Source of the DNA: Liolophura sinensis | Taxonomy: Eukaryota > Mollusca > Polyplacophora > Chitonida > Chitonidae | Direction of reading: 5' to 3' | DNA: 64,000 nt | Assembly (NCBI RefSeq): GCF_032854445.1 | Contig: NC_088295.1 | Location: forward strand, 6,514,501-6,578,500 | Shown: positions 19,669 to 31,619 of the stretch, piece by piece | Position numbering within the stretch: the stretch's first letter is position 1 | Layout of the letters: the number at the start of each line of letters is the position of its first letter | Notes under the pieces: generated by a model | Database searches by the model: none | What the model saw: the letters and a program-made list of their open reading frames with translations, nothing else | What the model was told of the DNA's origin: nothing | Translations under genes and position numbers: made by a program

Positions 19669-21214
19669 TGGGGGATTTGAACTAGGATATGATTGATTAA
19701 TCATTTTTTCTATGAATATTTCCAAATATGGTTACTGTAATTTTTGCGGGGCGGCCCATGAACATGAAAATGTTCTGATAAATTTAGCTAAGCAGGATTA
19801 AAAAATATTTAGGAGTGTGTAAAAAATTGATTCCTGTAATTATTTTTTTATTATTTCAAAGATACCTTTACGGTTCCACACTTGGCAGTTCACATCCACT
19901 TAAAAACTTCTTCACTCTGGTTCATTATATCTTTACTCTCTTCTTTACGAATAGTTTTGAAATGCTTTTAATTCACGTGGAATTTTGTGAAGCCTTCGCT
20001 TTCTCGAAAATTGACACGGTTTTTATGTCCCAAAAATGTTCTTACCAAAGCATCGCAGTTGTGGCGATGGCTGGGCTGTATTGTTGGCGCGGATAATGAC
20101 ACGTCAGCTTGTAGCTGTGAGGATAATTCATTTCCGTTTCCGCATTTCCTCGCACGTGGCTTTATAGAGGGAACAGACAGCGCCACCTGTGGGCAGTTCC
20201 GGGACATTGTTGGGCGGAAATGTTGAACTATGTTCATATTTATGGGAAAAATCCGAGAAGCCAGATCGAAACGTGTAGCTCTTATATGTAGCTCTCCGGT
20301 GGAGCGTAGGCATTTTTGACGGAAAAGAATAAGTATTTAATATGAAAGAGTACTTGGATATGTACGTGTCTCCAAGGCAACTGGTAGAGAGCGCGGCGAT
20401 GAACAGCCCTGTAGTCCAATGTGTAATGAATATTCCCGGGAGGGGTTAAAAAATTAGCCACTAATTCTGTTGTTTATCTGCACTCCGTTATATCCCAAAA
20501 AGGTAACCAGGTATTGCCCTTTCTATGGCTGGAAATATCCTAGATTGATTTAATTATTTATTTATTTGAATGATGTTTACGCCGTACTCAAGAATATTTC
20601 ACTTAAACGACGACGGTCAGCATTATGGTGGGGTAAACTGGGACAAGAGTCTTTCGTTTGATGAAATCCCCGCTTTAGCGACTGAAGTTGGACGAAGTTT
20701 TCTAAGTATTAAAATACGCCTTAATTAATACATGTGACGCATACATGTATGTATATTCTTATAAAACTATATATTTCACTAATTTTAAGAAGCCGGTGAA
20801 TGTCAAGGAGACAATGTGACAATACTATGACATCGTATACAGGGAAGATATTTGTGTGCATTTCCTTGAAGGTGTGGAAATGATTTATGAATTGTGTTGT
20901 AGTGATCTCATATGTGTGCGCGGAAAGAATGCTCCTAATTTCTATTTCCATGGCCTCCAAACATATTTTCCCAGCAGATGTTGATGTATTGAGGGACTCA
21001 AGGAAAACTATATTTTCCAGAGGCATAAAAAGATGTCCAGCAAAGTTCTGTGCTCTGCTATAAGTACATCATTTTATACAGATACATTAAGCAGCTCATT
21101 TAGAAGCTTTTGAAGTTCTCAACTGTAATTTGGTTACTTTGCTTACTATTACGTCATTCACAAAGAAACAGCCATGCAGACAGACAGTATGGGGTGACCA
21201 TTCCAGTCATACGC
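19669..21214. other. No gene seen apart from a SINE fragment
   Basis: Apart from the SINE at 20544-20645, only short overlapping frames at 19815-20313 were seen, with no domain. Confidence 0.5.
20544..20645 (-). mobile_element. SINE family A, 3' fragment
   Basis: On the minus strand about 100 bp of the 3' end remain: CCACCATAATGCTGACC, then AGTGAAATATTCTTGAGTAC, GGCGTAAACATC and an (AAAT)n tail at the left end. The 5' half is missing. Confidence 0.85.
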
Positions 21215-21715
21215 GCAAGTCCATCCGCCCACGTGTGTTGCAGTTCACCTCTAGTCCATGAGCCCACGTGTGCCCTATCTTGGCTATTGTCCATCCACCC
21301 ACGTATGCCCCATCTCGGCTCTAGTCCATCCACCCACGTGCGCCCCATCTCGGTTATTGTCCATCCGCCCACGTGTGCCCTATCTCGGCATTTGTCCATC
21401 CGCCCACGTGTGCCCTATCTCGGCTATTGTCCATCCGCCCACGTGTGCCCCATCTCGGCTATTGTCCATCCGCCCACGTGCGCCCAATCTCGGCTATTGT
21501 CCATCCGGCCACCTATGCCTCATCTCGGCACTACTCCATCCGTCAACACGTGTGCCCAATCTCGGTTCTAGTCCATCCACTAACGTGTCCCCAATCTCGA
21601 CTACAGTCCATCCACTAACGTGTCCCCAATCTCGGCTCCAGTCCATCCGCGCAGGTGTGCCATATCTTTACTCTAGTTCATCCCCCCCACTTGTGCCCCA
21701 TTTCGGCTCTAGCCA
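21215..21715. repeat. Minisatellite, 35-bp unit rich in CACGTG
   Basis: About 14 copies of a unit with CATCCGCCCACGTGTGCCC and ATCTCGGCTATTGTC. Eight copies keep the E-box palindrome CACGTG; others have drifted to ACGTAT or AACGTG. The 35-bp period shifts frame at each copy. Confidence 0.93.
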
Positions 21716-22784
21716 TTGGTATGTATGGATGATGAGTTGAGTACACTCTGATGATGAGCCTGGAGCAGGTCTTGGTGGATGACCGACCATGTAGGCTTGG
21801 AGGTTACCTTAACATGAACAATGCATAGCCTACTCTCTGTACAACTGAATGACGAATACAAGGAGCACTAACTGGCGTCTTGATGACTGGCACGGTCCTA
21901 ATAGCTACTACCATTATGGTGTGCGGGTGTGTGTGTGTGGTGGGGGGGGGGGGGGGGGCATGGGGTGTGTTTGGTGAGGGCTATGGCGACCTGACCACGG
22001 TACAAACCGTGGTAACAACAGTGGCCCAGTTCGGAGATATCACAAACAACGTGTCGTTATCACTCATTACTCCCACTCTGTACTCAATTATTCGGCAGAA
22101 AGAACGGCATTTTACTTAATTGTATTAAAATTAGTGATGTGTGTTGCTGTGTACTGGTATGAGACTAGGCCTGGGCTATGCTGTTTAGAGCCGCGCGCTA
22201 AAATCTACAGCTACGATGCCTATAAACGAAACCAGGTTTTGTCGGAAAATGCCATCCCATTACATGTAAGGACATAAACCCTCTCTGAAATAACCTTGCG
22301 GTAATAAGACATCCCGAAATCCCCTGTATTTTGTGCTCTTGCACTCTAGATAATGGTAAATCGAAAATACGTCGAGAAGTGAGTAAACTGCCAAGTTTGC
22401 CCTGGCCGACATCTTAATACGTAAACCATGCTTATCTCATACGGCGGTGAAATAACGGCATTTCACAGCATATACTGACTGGCTTACAGAGTAACGCTAT
22501 GGGCAGTGCCAAATTAAAAATGGTTCTTGAAGATGATAAGTCCCAACATAACAAAACACTAAAACAAATGACCGGACATATGCTTCTATCTTCAATCTAC
22601 AGGTCAGGCATAGCTCATATCTGGCTCCGGTGTCATAAAGCTGTACTAGACTTAAATTAGATTAAATCCTAACTTGAAACTATTTACTGCTCTCAATTTG
22701 GTACTTAGCTTAGGAATTTTTGATTTAATACTTAGAGTTGTAGATTTTCATGACAAAATTGGAAATTATCCCTTAAGTTAAAAA
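21716..22784. other. No gene seen; GT/G-rich tract
   Basis: A GTGTGTGTG run followed by a long poly-G tract lies near 21917-21958. The remainder is featureless. Confidence 0.55.
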
Positions 22785-23040
22785 ATATTTATTTATTTGA
22801 ATGGTGTTTTACGCAGTATTAAAGAATATTTCCCTTCTTTGACGGGGGCTATTATTATGGTGGGAGGAAACCAGGCAGAGACCGAGAGAAACACACGACC
22901 ATCCACAGGCTGTTGCCAAACCCAACGTACAGCCGGAGAGAAAGCCAGCAAGGACTGGACTTGAACTCACAGCGACCGCATGATGAGATGCTCATGGGTC
23001 ATTGTACTGCGCTTGCGTGCCACGGAGCCCCCCCCCCCCC
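22785..23040 (-). mobile_element. SINE family A, full length
   Basis: The minus-strand copy has its 3' tail at the left (ATTTATTTATTTGAATGGTG) and its head at the right, ending in a poly-C tract near 23030-23040. Central segments matching the family include CCATCCACAGGCTGTTGCC and CTTGAACTCACAGCGACCGC. The flanks AGTTAAAAAAT and AGTTGAAAATA may be a decayed target-site duplication. Confidence 0.88.
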
Positions 23041-23354
23041 AGTTGAAAATAAGGGCAGGAATTAAACCACAGGTTAAATCTAAGTCTGACTGAAGACTGC
23101 TTCGTGATCCTGGGATTACGTTAACGTTATTCTCGCGACACAATCTCTACACATACATTTGCCCTAATTCCTCGACCTATTCGCATATTAAAGAGCAACT
23201 TTCGGTGCAATTTATGCATCATAATTTTATTTTGAACCAAACTACATTGGTTGTGTTAGCCAATTTCAAGACTTATTAGCAGTCTATACAGAATAATGCC
23301 TTCAGAATATGCTTGAATAAATGCCTTACAAACATACGAAAATATTGAAGAATC

Positions 23355-23705
23355 ACAGTAACCAGCGTTTGTCAAAGGCCTTCGAGTGCCCTTTTTCTTT
23401 TGGACTGAATGCTCTTTTTTCTGTTTTTTTTTGTCTTGCCTTTAGATTAAATGGCACGTTTGTCAGGGATCTGGTCTTCTTAATTTGGACTGAATACAAC
23501 GTTTATATAAGTGTCTTTGTCTGGTCTTACTTATACGGACGGTGCCCAGCGTTTGTCATGATTCTTTGTCTGGTTTTCCTGACTTTAAACTGAATCCAAC
23601 GTTTATCTGTGACCTTGATATGGTCTCTCTCCTGTGACCGAATCTAACGTTTGTCACCGACCTTTACACGGTTTCCTTCCTGTGGCCGAATCCAGCATCT
23701 GTTCA
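23355..23705. repeat. Degenerate tandem repeat, ~49-bp unit
   Basis: Six or seven diverged copies share GACTGAATCCAACGTTTGTC or a close form, followed by GACCTT and GGTCTTCCT-like text. The last copies (GACCGAATCTAACGTTTGTC at about 23636) are clearest. It was easy to miss because identity is low. Confidence 0.72.
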
Positions 23706-24194
23706 AATAAACTTCTCTAGGAATATGTTGAGATTCTCCAATCATCAGAATGCATTGTGAGCATCTTACCCTTTAATCTCGAATTGAGTTTGTTTATTCC
23801 TTTTGTAACATTATTGTATGAAACGGATTTCTTTTTAAACTTTGGTAGTGTGGAAATCAAATATGGGGCTTCTTGTTTACCGTAGCTGAAATGGAAACAA
23901 AGCATACAATTTTTCACCTTTTTAACTTGTCCCGAAAAGGTAGAAAGTTGATTTTCATCTTAATTCATTTTTATATTAGTTCTTCATATGGAATACATTC
24001 ACTTTTTCGTTCAAAAGAACGTTGAATACGCGGGCACATGTGACTGCATCAGTTAATTTCTGGTCAGTTTTTACGATCTCCCGATTTCATATTGACTGAT
24101 GCAGCTCCAGACAGTGTTTGTAAATGTTTTGCACAGGAAATGTAATTTAATACATCCTTCCAGAATGATTTAGTTTTATGCTTTAATGATTTTA

Positions 24195-24378
24195 GGATGT
24201 CGATTCTTTTCGGTGGGGCAGACATAACCTCATGTTATATAAACATCTCATGGCATAAAGGGTTCTTTTCGGTGGGGCAGACATAACCTCATGTTATATA
24301 AACATCCCATGGCATAAAGGATTCTTTTCGGTGGGGTAGACATAACCTCATGTTATATAAACATCCCATGGCATAAAG
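24195..24378. repeat. Three tandem copies of a 59-bp unit
   Basis: Near-identical copies contain GATTCTTTTCGGTGGGGCAG and ACATAACCTCATGTTATATA, then AACATCCCATGGCATAAAG. The high identity implies recent duplication. Confidence 0.93.
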
Positions 24379-24489
24379 GAATTATTTGTACTTTATCACT
24401 CTGTACTGAACCTGGTATTACACGGTAGAATTTATTTCCAAAGCAAATGTAACTGTAATTTTCAGCCAATGTGCCCATTGTACCTGTAC

Positions 24490-24840
24490 AATACACGGGA
24501 CTCCAGCACAAGCCATAGATCCCTGGTGCAAGACATGAATCCCGACATAAGTTATAGAACCCTGGTGCAAGACATGGAAAGTAGACACAAGGCATGGAAA
24601 GCTGACAAAAGACAAAGAACTATGGCATAAAACTTAGAACTCCGTCACAAAACTTGGAAGTCTGTCACAAACCGTGAAACTCTGGCACATGGGACGCAAG
24701 AACAACACACACAACCCTGTCACAAGACAAGGAACATAAGTAAAAGACGTGGAACTCTGGAACAAGACAGGGAACCCTGGAGCAAACATGGAACCCACTC
24801 ACAAGACAACGAATCCTAGAACAAGATGGGAAACGCTTGC
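24490..24840. repeat. Degenerate minisatellite, ~21-bp unit
   Basis: Around 16 loose copies close to GGAACCCTGGTGCAAGACAT. Unit length varies between about 19 and 24 bp. Confidence 0.75.
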
Positions 24841-25959
24841 TGGGGAGTATCAACACGGATCTCAGTTTGTTAGCCTTTTTTAGAGATTATATATTACTGA
24901 GAGCGAAAATTGCTCCCATTTGCACTCAGCAAGTGACCACTGTCCCAAAGACGTTCGGTTGATATTTCTTTTATTCGTCCCTCTCCAACGATGTATGTAA
25001 CAAACAGGCTATACACATAATCTAATATAAATATGCTACATAAGCTAATGCTGACACTAGCAATTTTTGTTATAGCGTCGCATTAAGTTCAATGCTTGAC
25101 AGGGGGTGGTCAACTCCAAAAACTGCTTTATGACACGATTGCAGGGAAAGCTGTTTCCACTCTGGTTGTCCAGACCGGCATACCTTGGCAGATAACTCAC
25201 TGTGCCTCACTCATCAGAAAACCAACCATTACAAGGACACAATGGTTTTATTGCGCCACCGTAGCGCCTCCAAGCTCCATCAGTTTCCTTACACTCGTGT
25301 GGTACACACTATGACTTTCAGTGTATTTTGCACACATTGCATCGAGAGGGTAAAAACTAAGCGTTGTTTTAAGTAACCTGTAATGCGCTAGCCTGGTGTA
25401 GATACCGATAATGGTATAAATAATGACCAAATTGCTCTGGCTATTGTGAAAGCAAACTGTCCTCTGCGGACTTAGCCTGTTTCAATTACACAGGTTATGG
25501 TTTTTGTACTCGTCACTAATAGCCCTCAGCACACACTACCTGATTTAAATGCTTATGAGCGGCAGATAGGCTTCACCCACAAAGGCACTTTCCATGACCG
25601 CTTCTGTTATCTTCACTTACATGCATTACAAAAGCTGATTGTGATAGTTATCCCCGGCGTCTATATACGTCACTGGGAATACAGTAGCCTTTGTTACAGG
25701 CGTTATATCATGTGCATTTATCGGTTCTAATCAATCCTTGGAATTACGTTTTTGTCTTCTTCAGTATTGCTTGGACAGGTAAACGACAACCAGTCATTGA
25801 CGGTGTTGTCTTTTTACGTAATAGGGTGAGTTCATGACCCTGTGTTCTCAGTCCATTACCTGACGACCTTCTAGGTTCTCAACATTTCATGATTCTCAAC
25901 ATTTCACCCTGCCAAGGTGGCGATATCCTTAATTAAAACTTTTCGATGAAGTTTAAGAG
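24841..25959. other. No feature seen
   Basis: Short frames on both strands between 25096 and 25730, without recognised content. Confidence 0.5.
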
Positions 25960-26230
25960 ATGCAACATTCTTGGTTCACACAGTTCCATGAAGTCAAAAG
26001 GTGGCAACATTCTTGGTTCACACTGTTCCATGAAGTAAAAGGGTGGCAACATTCTTGGTTCACACTGTTCCATGAAGTAAAAGGGTGGCAACATCCTTGG
26101 CTCTCTCCATTTCATGAAGGTCAGGGTCGTAATATCCCTGGTTAACGTAATTTCCTGAGGTTAGGGTGGCAACATCCCTGGTTCACACAATTTCCTGAGG
26201 TCTGGGGTGGCAACATCTCTGGTTCACACC
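25960..26230. repeat. Minisatellite, 42-bp unit
   Basis: Six to seven copies with GTGGCAACATTCTTGGTTCA and CACTGTTCCATGAAGT. The right-hand copies are changed to CATCCCTGGTTCACACAATT. Confidence 0.9.
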
Positions 26231-27642
26231 ACTTCAATTCCGGATGCAAATAATGCAGTTTATGTTGAGGAACGCCGTTCTATCGATCCTAGCCAATTGC
26301 CCATATAATTCTGTGTAGCAGCCTGACGTTTATAACCTTCTACTACAAAAGACATTATTGATTGGTTATCAGAGAAATTGACATGGATTAGGTAAATTTG
26401 ATTTGAAGCCATTATGCTTGAATAAAGTTGAGCATCCATCAGTTTCTTTCCATTTCAAAAGGGGCAATTTTCCTGGACATTCTCCGGCGGAAATTGTGTA
26501 ACAAACTATCAGCTGGAAACGGATAAATGTTTATGGACTATTGGATGATTTGCTGGCCGAGTTATTTCACGTGGAGCCGAGGATTACCCATAATGGCAAT
26601 CTCCTGGGCTTAGGTTATTAGCATCACCTGCGTGGAGAAATTGATTAGCGAAGAGACATCCTTCGACCAAAAGTATACACCGCTACTGCGCATGCCCACC
26701 ACTGCTCTGATTCACAAAGCTTAAACAGATTCATTTTCATAGGTAAGTTGGAGATTGTTGAATGGAAGTAGCGTGGGAATTTTATAAGGCTATGGGTCAG
26801 CTTGGGCTAGCAATGGCATGATGAATACTGTCGATATGCCATCGCGGCCATATACAGGCGGTTAGCGGGATGTGGTAACTCGAACAATAGGCTGTTAACT
26901 TTACCAAACTTTGTTGAGGAGAATATTTCTTCTTCGACCTTTTCGCCATTCCAAGCTTGGGGAATGAGGATGTATTTTGTGTAAATTGGTGACGGTGAGC
27001 AAAGTGTCATGGAGCCACGTATGATTTATAGGCCGTGAGGGAAGGTGGCGCTAAGGCCTGATATAGATAGGCTCAGCCCCTTGTAAAGTAGGTCTGAGAA
27101 GACTGTCTTTCTTTAGCGAATTTTATCTACGCATGCTTGTCACGGATCGGTCCAATAAAAATGCTGATGGCTTGGATATTGTCTCTCGGGACTGATATAC
27201 GCAATCTGAATACTCGTCTTTAGTTCGGCACGCCAACTTTTACAGAGCGTCTATTACTCTCGTTTAAAAGAGAAGGTATCACCTCCTAGATTTAGGCGCC
27301 AGTAAGACTTCCCAGACACAACCCTTCTATAAAGGAATGTTTATCCGGACTGGACACGAAGTTATCAGCACGTTACTGCTGCCTTATTACGAAATCTAGG
27401 CATGCGGGTAATTTATAAAATCTATCACCGGCCGAACAGCGACAATCCCTGTTGGACAGCATCAAAGTAGGGAACCGATGGCAGAGAGAGAATAGCTCAA
27501 GGGAGAGGCTAGAGTATTGACAAGCTCATCTGTAAATTTTGTACTCCTAATCAAAGGGTTCATATTGATGCTAAAGCTGGGGCTTCTGAACATCAGGTGG
27601 CTTATTCAACACGTGGTCTCTGAAACGGACACAATATACAGA
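26231..27642. other. No gene seen
   Basis: Unique-looking sequence that leads into the foldback element. No frame longer than about 67 codons. Confidence 0.55.
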
Positions 27643-27795
27643 GGATATTTATTGCACAGAGGATAATATCATAAATATTTTTCGAGTGAGAGGTGAAGAT
27701 GATAACCCAAGAAACGAGAAGCGTCGAGTAGGTTATCATTTCCACCTTTAATGAGAAAAGTATTTATGATATTCAACCTTCACTGTGCAATATTC
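27643..27795. mobile_element. Foldback element: ~65-bp imperfect inverted repeat
   Basis: The arm at 27643-27707 (TATTGCACAGAGG, ATATCATAAATA, AGATGATAACC) is mirrored by 27731-27795 (GGTTATCATTTCCACC, TATTTATGATAT, CTGTGCAATA). A 23-bp spacer separates them. Most positions pair, including the runs ATATCATAAATA and TGATAACC. The RNA or single strand would form a long hairpin. This resembles a foldback MITE; no target duplication was identified. Confidence 0.8.
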
Positions 27796-27961
27796 TATTT
27801 ATTGTTTATATTTTGACAATGACATGATTTTGTGTATTTGAACAAGTTCAAGCAATGTTTTTAGCTGTAGGCCTTTACAGACTTGTGTATATAGCATGAC
27901 GTCTCACATGACATCTTGTATGACGTCGTGTCTTGTTGCGTGACGTACGAAATGTTAAGTC

Positions 27962-28803
27962 AGTGAGCGCTCGGGGTTTAACGTCGTGCTTAAAGCAGAA
28001 GAAAACTTTTAAAAAATGACACTACAGGCAGAAAAGAGCACATTTTTTCTATCTGATGGTACCTGCTGAATAATTTTGCGATTTTTCCTCCCCAAACACG
28101 TAAAGCCTGAAAACGGCAAAGCTGGCATAAATCGCCGAGTCCAGTGCGCCCTCCATGTTTAACACCCTGTAATTTATGCTGGGTGTGTTGCCTCTCAGCA
28201 AATGCGAGTCGTTAAAACTGCCGGCTTGTTCGTGTAAACTCGGAACCTACGTCGAACATTCCGGTTTCCCGATCGTCAAGCGGAAAACGAACTGTTCGCT
28301 ACCTTCTGGGAAGAGGAGTTCTACCGGAAATGCACGAACTGCAGTTCGGCGGTCTCCGGGGCCATTTCTCCTTCTAACACAGAAAACTTCAAGACTAGTT
28401 CTTATGCAAAATGGAGTCGACCACAGCGGATTTTGGCGCTGACTTTATTTATAATATATCAACTTGATTTACATATTAGAATTTTTTATGGCATGGACCT
28501 GCGAGAAAATGCATACTCTTTCCAATGGTATTTGATTGATTAAATTAAATTTTCTTCCCCTTTAACAATTTTTCAGTCATAAAGAATCCTTAGAGTGTAT
28601 GTAATGTGCCTCCTTGTTGCAGGACGGATTTCCACCTTTGTATTATTTAGTGCTGTTACAATGAGACGCCTTACCGAAGGCAAGTAAGGCGCCCCGCCCG
28701 AGCCATTATCCTCTTTTAAAGTGTTAGGTGTGACTCGATCAAGGATTGATCCTGGATCTACCGGTCCCAAAGTGGACGCTCTACCAACTGTGCTATCCGG
28801 GCC
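27962..28803 (-). mobile_element. SINE family B, split by a TTAA MITE
   Basis: The 3' end lies at 27962-27993 (GCTCGGGGTTTAACGTCGTG on the plus strand) and the rest at 28562-28803, from CAATTTTTCAGTCAT to the head CTACCAACTGTGCTATCC. Intact copies read GTCGTACTCAACAATTTTTC across the junction. Here the TCAA position is TTAA and a ~568-bp element sits in it. The middle also lacks the section between GAGCCATTAT and CTCTTTTAAAG. Confidence 0.88.
27994..28561. mobile_element. Non-autonomous DNA transposon (MITE) with TTAA target duplication
   Basis: TTAA at 27990-27993 and 28562-28565 brackets a 568-bp segment. Its ends are an imperfect inverted repeat: AGCAGAAGAAAACTT at the left, and AGGGGAAGAAAATTT when the right end is read inward (12 of 15 match). 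With the target site the right end reads TTAAAGGGG, matching the TTAAAGGRR terminus known from T2-type MITEs of the Kolobok group; piggyBac also uses TTAA. No transposase coding is present. The interior is unique in the window and has one 88-codon open frame of no recognised content. Confidence 0.83.
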
Positions 28804-29959
28804 AGTAAATTCTTGTGGATAAAACGTTAGTCTACATCTATCTGTAGTGATATTAACTCTTGTGAATGAGACGTTAGGGTTGTAATTGTTGCGAATGTCC
28901 GTATCTACCTTTGATGATCTCAATCCACCAGTGTAATGGTGTTAATCGATCAGGGTAATCGATTAAACTAACAGACTAAGTTATATAGCAATTGGATGTG
29001 AATTAACTGTTAGCCATTTGCAACTGTTCTAAGCAATGGACTTATTCAAGATTCTCTAATAGCCAGAAATCATTAATTGGGATTAAACTATGATTTTTCT
29101 CTACACAAACTGACAGTATAGAATCCCTGTGTTAATATAAGACTAAAATGTAACATTAAATTGAGTATGTATGTCTGCTTAGACGCTTCCCTATCTTTGG
29201 CGCTGCAGTGTATTGGCTTTTCAGCACGCCATCCTTTTTGGTTTACGTAACAACAAATGTGAAATCAGCAACTAGCCAGCAAAACTTTTATCTTCTTACT
29301 TTGTGTACATTGCGTCGGTTGTTTTGTCGGCCGTGAAGTCGATGCCAACAGAGGATCATTCTGTAGTCTGACAGATGGTTTGCTGAACTATGGCAGCTAA
29401 CTCAATCATCGGCCGCTCGGTGCTTACCGAGTGTCTGGGTGACAGATAAGGTGTACGATACGCGACTGCCTCATTCGCCATCCGTTTATTTTTCTTCTTT
29501 TTTTGTCTCGCTACCAATATGACGAGAATACGACCAGATTGAAAGACTAGCTGCCGAAGAGCGTGGTCTTCTATTTTGATCATATAAGTTCACGTGAAGG
29601 CTCAAAGAGATTAACACAGAGTAACCCTTTATAGTTTGTCCGGCTAGCCAGTGGACGGGCTCGATGTATTACCAATCCCCCCCCCCCCACACCCCTTTCC
29701 GCCAATGCTGTGGTTCCTTAAAGAGAGACGTATGGTAGTATGGATCGATACATCCGTGGTTTTCTCACTGTCCACTTGGTCATCAATTACCCGGGGGACT
29801 GGACCGTTAATTCGACAAAATTGCCTTGACCTAGAAATAATTTACTTTCTTAAGAAGATACGTGAACAAACACCAACGTCAGACTGATCAGAAGTCAATT
29901 TCGCCGGCTTAAATTAAGAACCAAAAAGGCCTCCATTGCAATCATTTCGCTAACAGTCT
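28804..29959. other. No gene seen
   Basis: It contains a short poly-C tract (about 29680-29690) and a T-rich run near 29490. No coding or repeat evidence. Confidence 0.55.
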
Positions 29960-30480
29960 TTACTCGGCTGCCCATACCTCGTTAACTGAGCTGTATGACG
30001 GCGATATAGCGTTACCAAACACCCCTGTGTTCTACCCCTGATCTCTGCTAATCGGTTATATGACGGCGATAAAGCGATACCAAGCACCTTGAAGGTACCA
30101 TGACCTTTGTTCATCGGCTGCATGACGGCGATATAGCGATACCAAAACACCTCTGTGGTAGCCCTGACCTCTGTCAATCGACTGCATGACGGCAATATGA
30201 CGATACCAAACACGCCTTTGGTAGACGTGACCTCGGCTAATCGGCGGTATGACGGCGATATAGCAATAGCAAACACCTTTATGGCAGCCCTGGTCTGTGC
30301 TAATCGGCTATATGACCGCGATATACCTGTACCAGACATATTTGTGTAGCCCTGGGCTCTACTAAAGGGCTGCATGACGGCGATATAGTGATACCAAACA
30401 CCTCTGTTGTAACCCTGACGTCGACTATGATGGCGTTATAGCAATATCAAACACATTTGTGGCCTCTCCCAATCGGTTGT
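29960..30480. repeat. Minisatellite, ~63-bp unit
   Basis: About eight copies containing ATGACGGCGATATAGCGATA, CCAAACACC and CCCTGACCTCTGCTAATCGG. The period is a multiple of three, so a 141-codon frame stays open on the minus strand; it is not protein-like. Confidence 0.9.
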
Positions 30481-31619
30481 ATTACGGCGCGATACTCAGC
30501 ACCTCCTAGAATCAGCATAGCGGATGGTCCAGAAAATATCAGTCAGCCAAAAACGTATAAAATTACTCATCGTTGCAAGAGTCCAAATTCGCCTGTTTTT
30601 GCTGCACCAAGAGTGGTAAATAAACAGGAAAATGTTTTGTACTATGGGGGCAGGCAAGCTCTGGAATGGGAATGCAAAGTTTCATACAGATCAGCGAGTA
30701 TGGGTAGTCAGTATGAAACACACAATTGTATTGTAAGTCATCCCTAAGAAGTTGACATCGGTTATCTTGCATGGTAGAGCTGTTAGGTCGCTTGGCACCC
30801 AGTGTAGAAAGAATGGATCACGATCGGGTCGGTCAGGTGTCACTATAATAATTCTGAATCGAGAACCTTGTCTGGTATTGAGCATGGTGTTTTAGCGAGG
30901 CAGCACTGAAAATATAGGGGCATTGTTTCCAGTGTGATATAACCAATATAACGTTAGAAGCGACGTTAAACCTCAAACAGGCAAACAACACACACATGCT
31001 CTAAGTTCATCAACGTTGTCTTCATAACATCTATATTATGACTACAGAAGTATTTTCATGGCTAGGCCAATACGTTGTGTGACTTGTGATGCTGCTTTTC
31101 CGACACATAGGATAATTACCTGTGAAACAGATTTTGTTTTCGTGATTGGCAATTTGTGAAAAAGCCTGCACAAGCAAAATAGGGTAAGGTTTAGAGGCTA
31201 GAGTTTGTGAGGAGAAATGACCAAGCATAAGGAATTACTCTTACAACCAGTGACAGCTCAAGCCTGTTTCCCTTTGTCGCCTGTGTAAAGCTGAAAAGTC
31301 TAGTGCTGGCTAATTGACAGCGCCCATAGCTGTTAACTAGATTTGGACGAGCACAGAGCTCTAGTCAGGCGGATGTGGCTCGGTTAACAGCCTTCTTATA
31401 CAATGCCAGTTCTACCTGCAGTACCTGTTTCCTTCAGCCCACGGCTACAACTCTCTCAATTATCTCCTTCTCACTAAATTGAATTTCGAAATTTTTTTGC
31501 TGCAGCACACGTGATTTTGAACAATATCTCGAAAAAGCTGCTATTTTCATTTTTTTCCTTCCCATTTCCCGAACATCGACTAAATCTTTACGCTAGGTTG
31601 ACTAAAACCATGTATAGCT
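30481..31619. other. No gene seen; SINE tail inside
   Basis: Apart from the family D tail at about 30954, nothing was recognised. Confidence 0.5.
30954..30997 (+). mobile_element. Short SINE-like 3' tail (D)
   Basis: AGAAGCGACGTTAAACCTCA followed by AACAGGCAAACAACACACAC. The GACGTTAAACC core matches the 3' end of family B, but the tail is CAAA-rich rather than CACT-rich. The rest of the element is not apparent. Confidence 0.45.

Noticed and set aside
21110-21740. Histidine/proline/cysteine-rich frames
   Set aside because: The 35-bp minisatellite read in three rotating frames.
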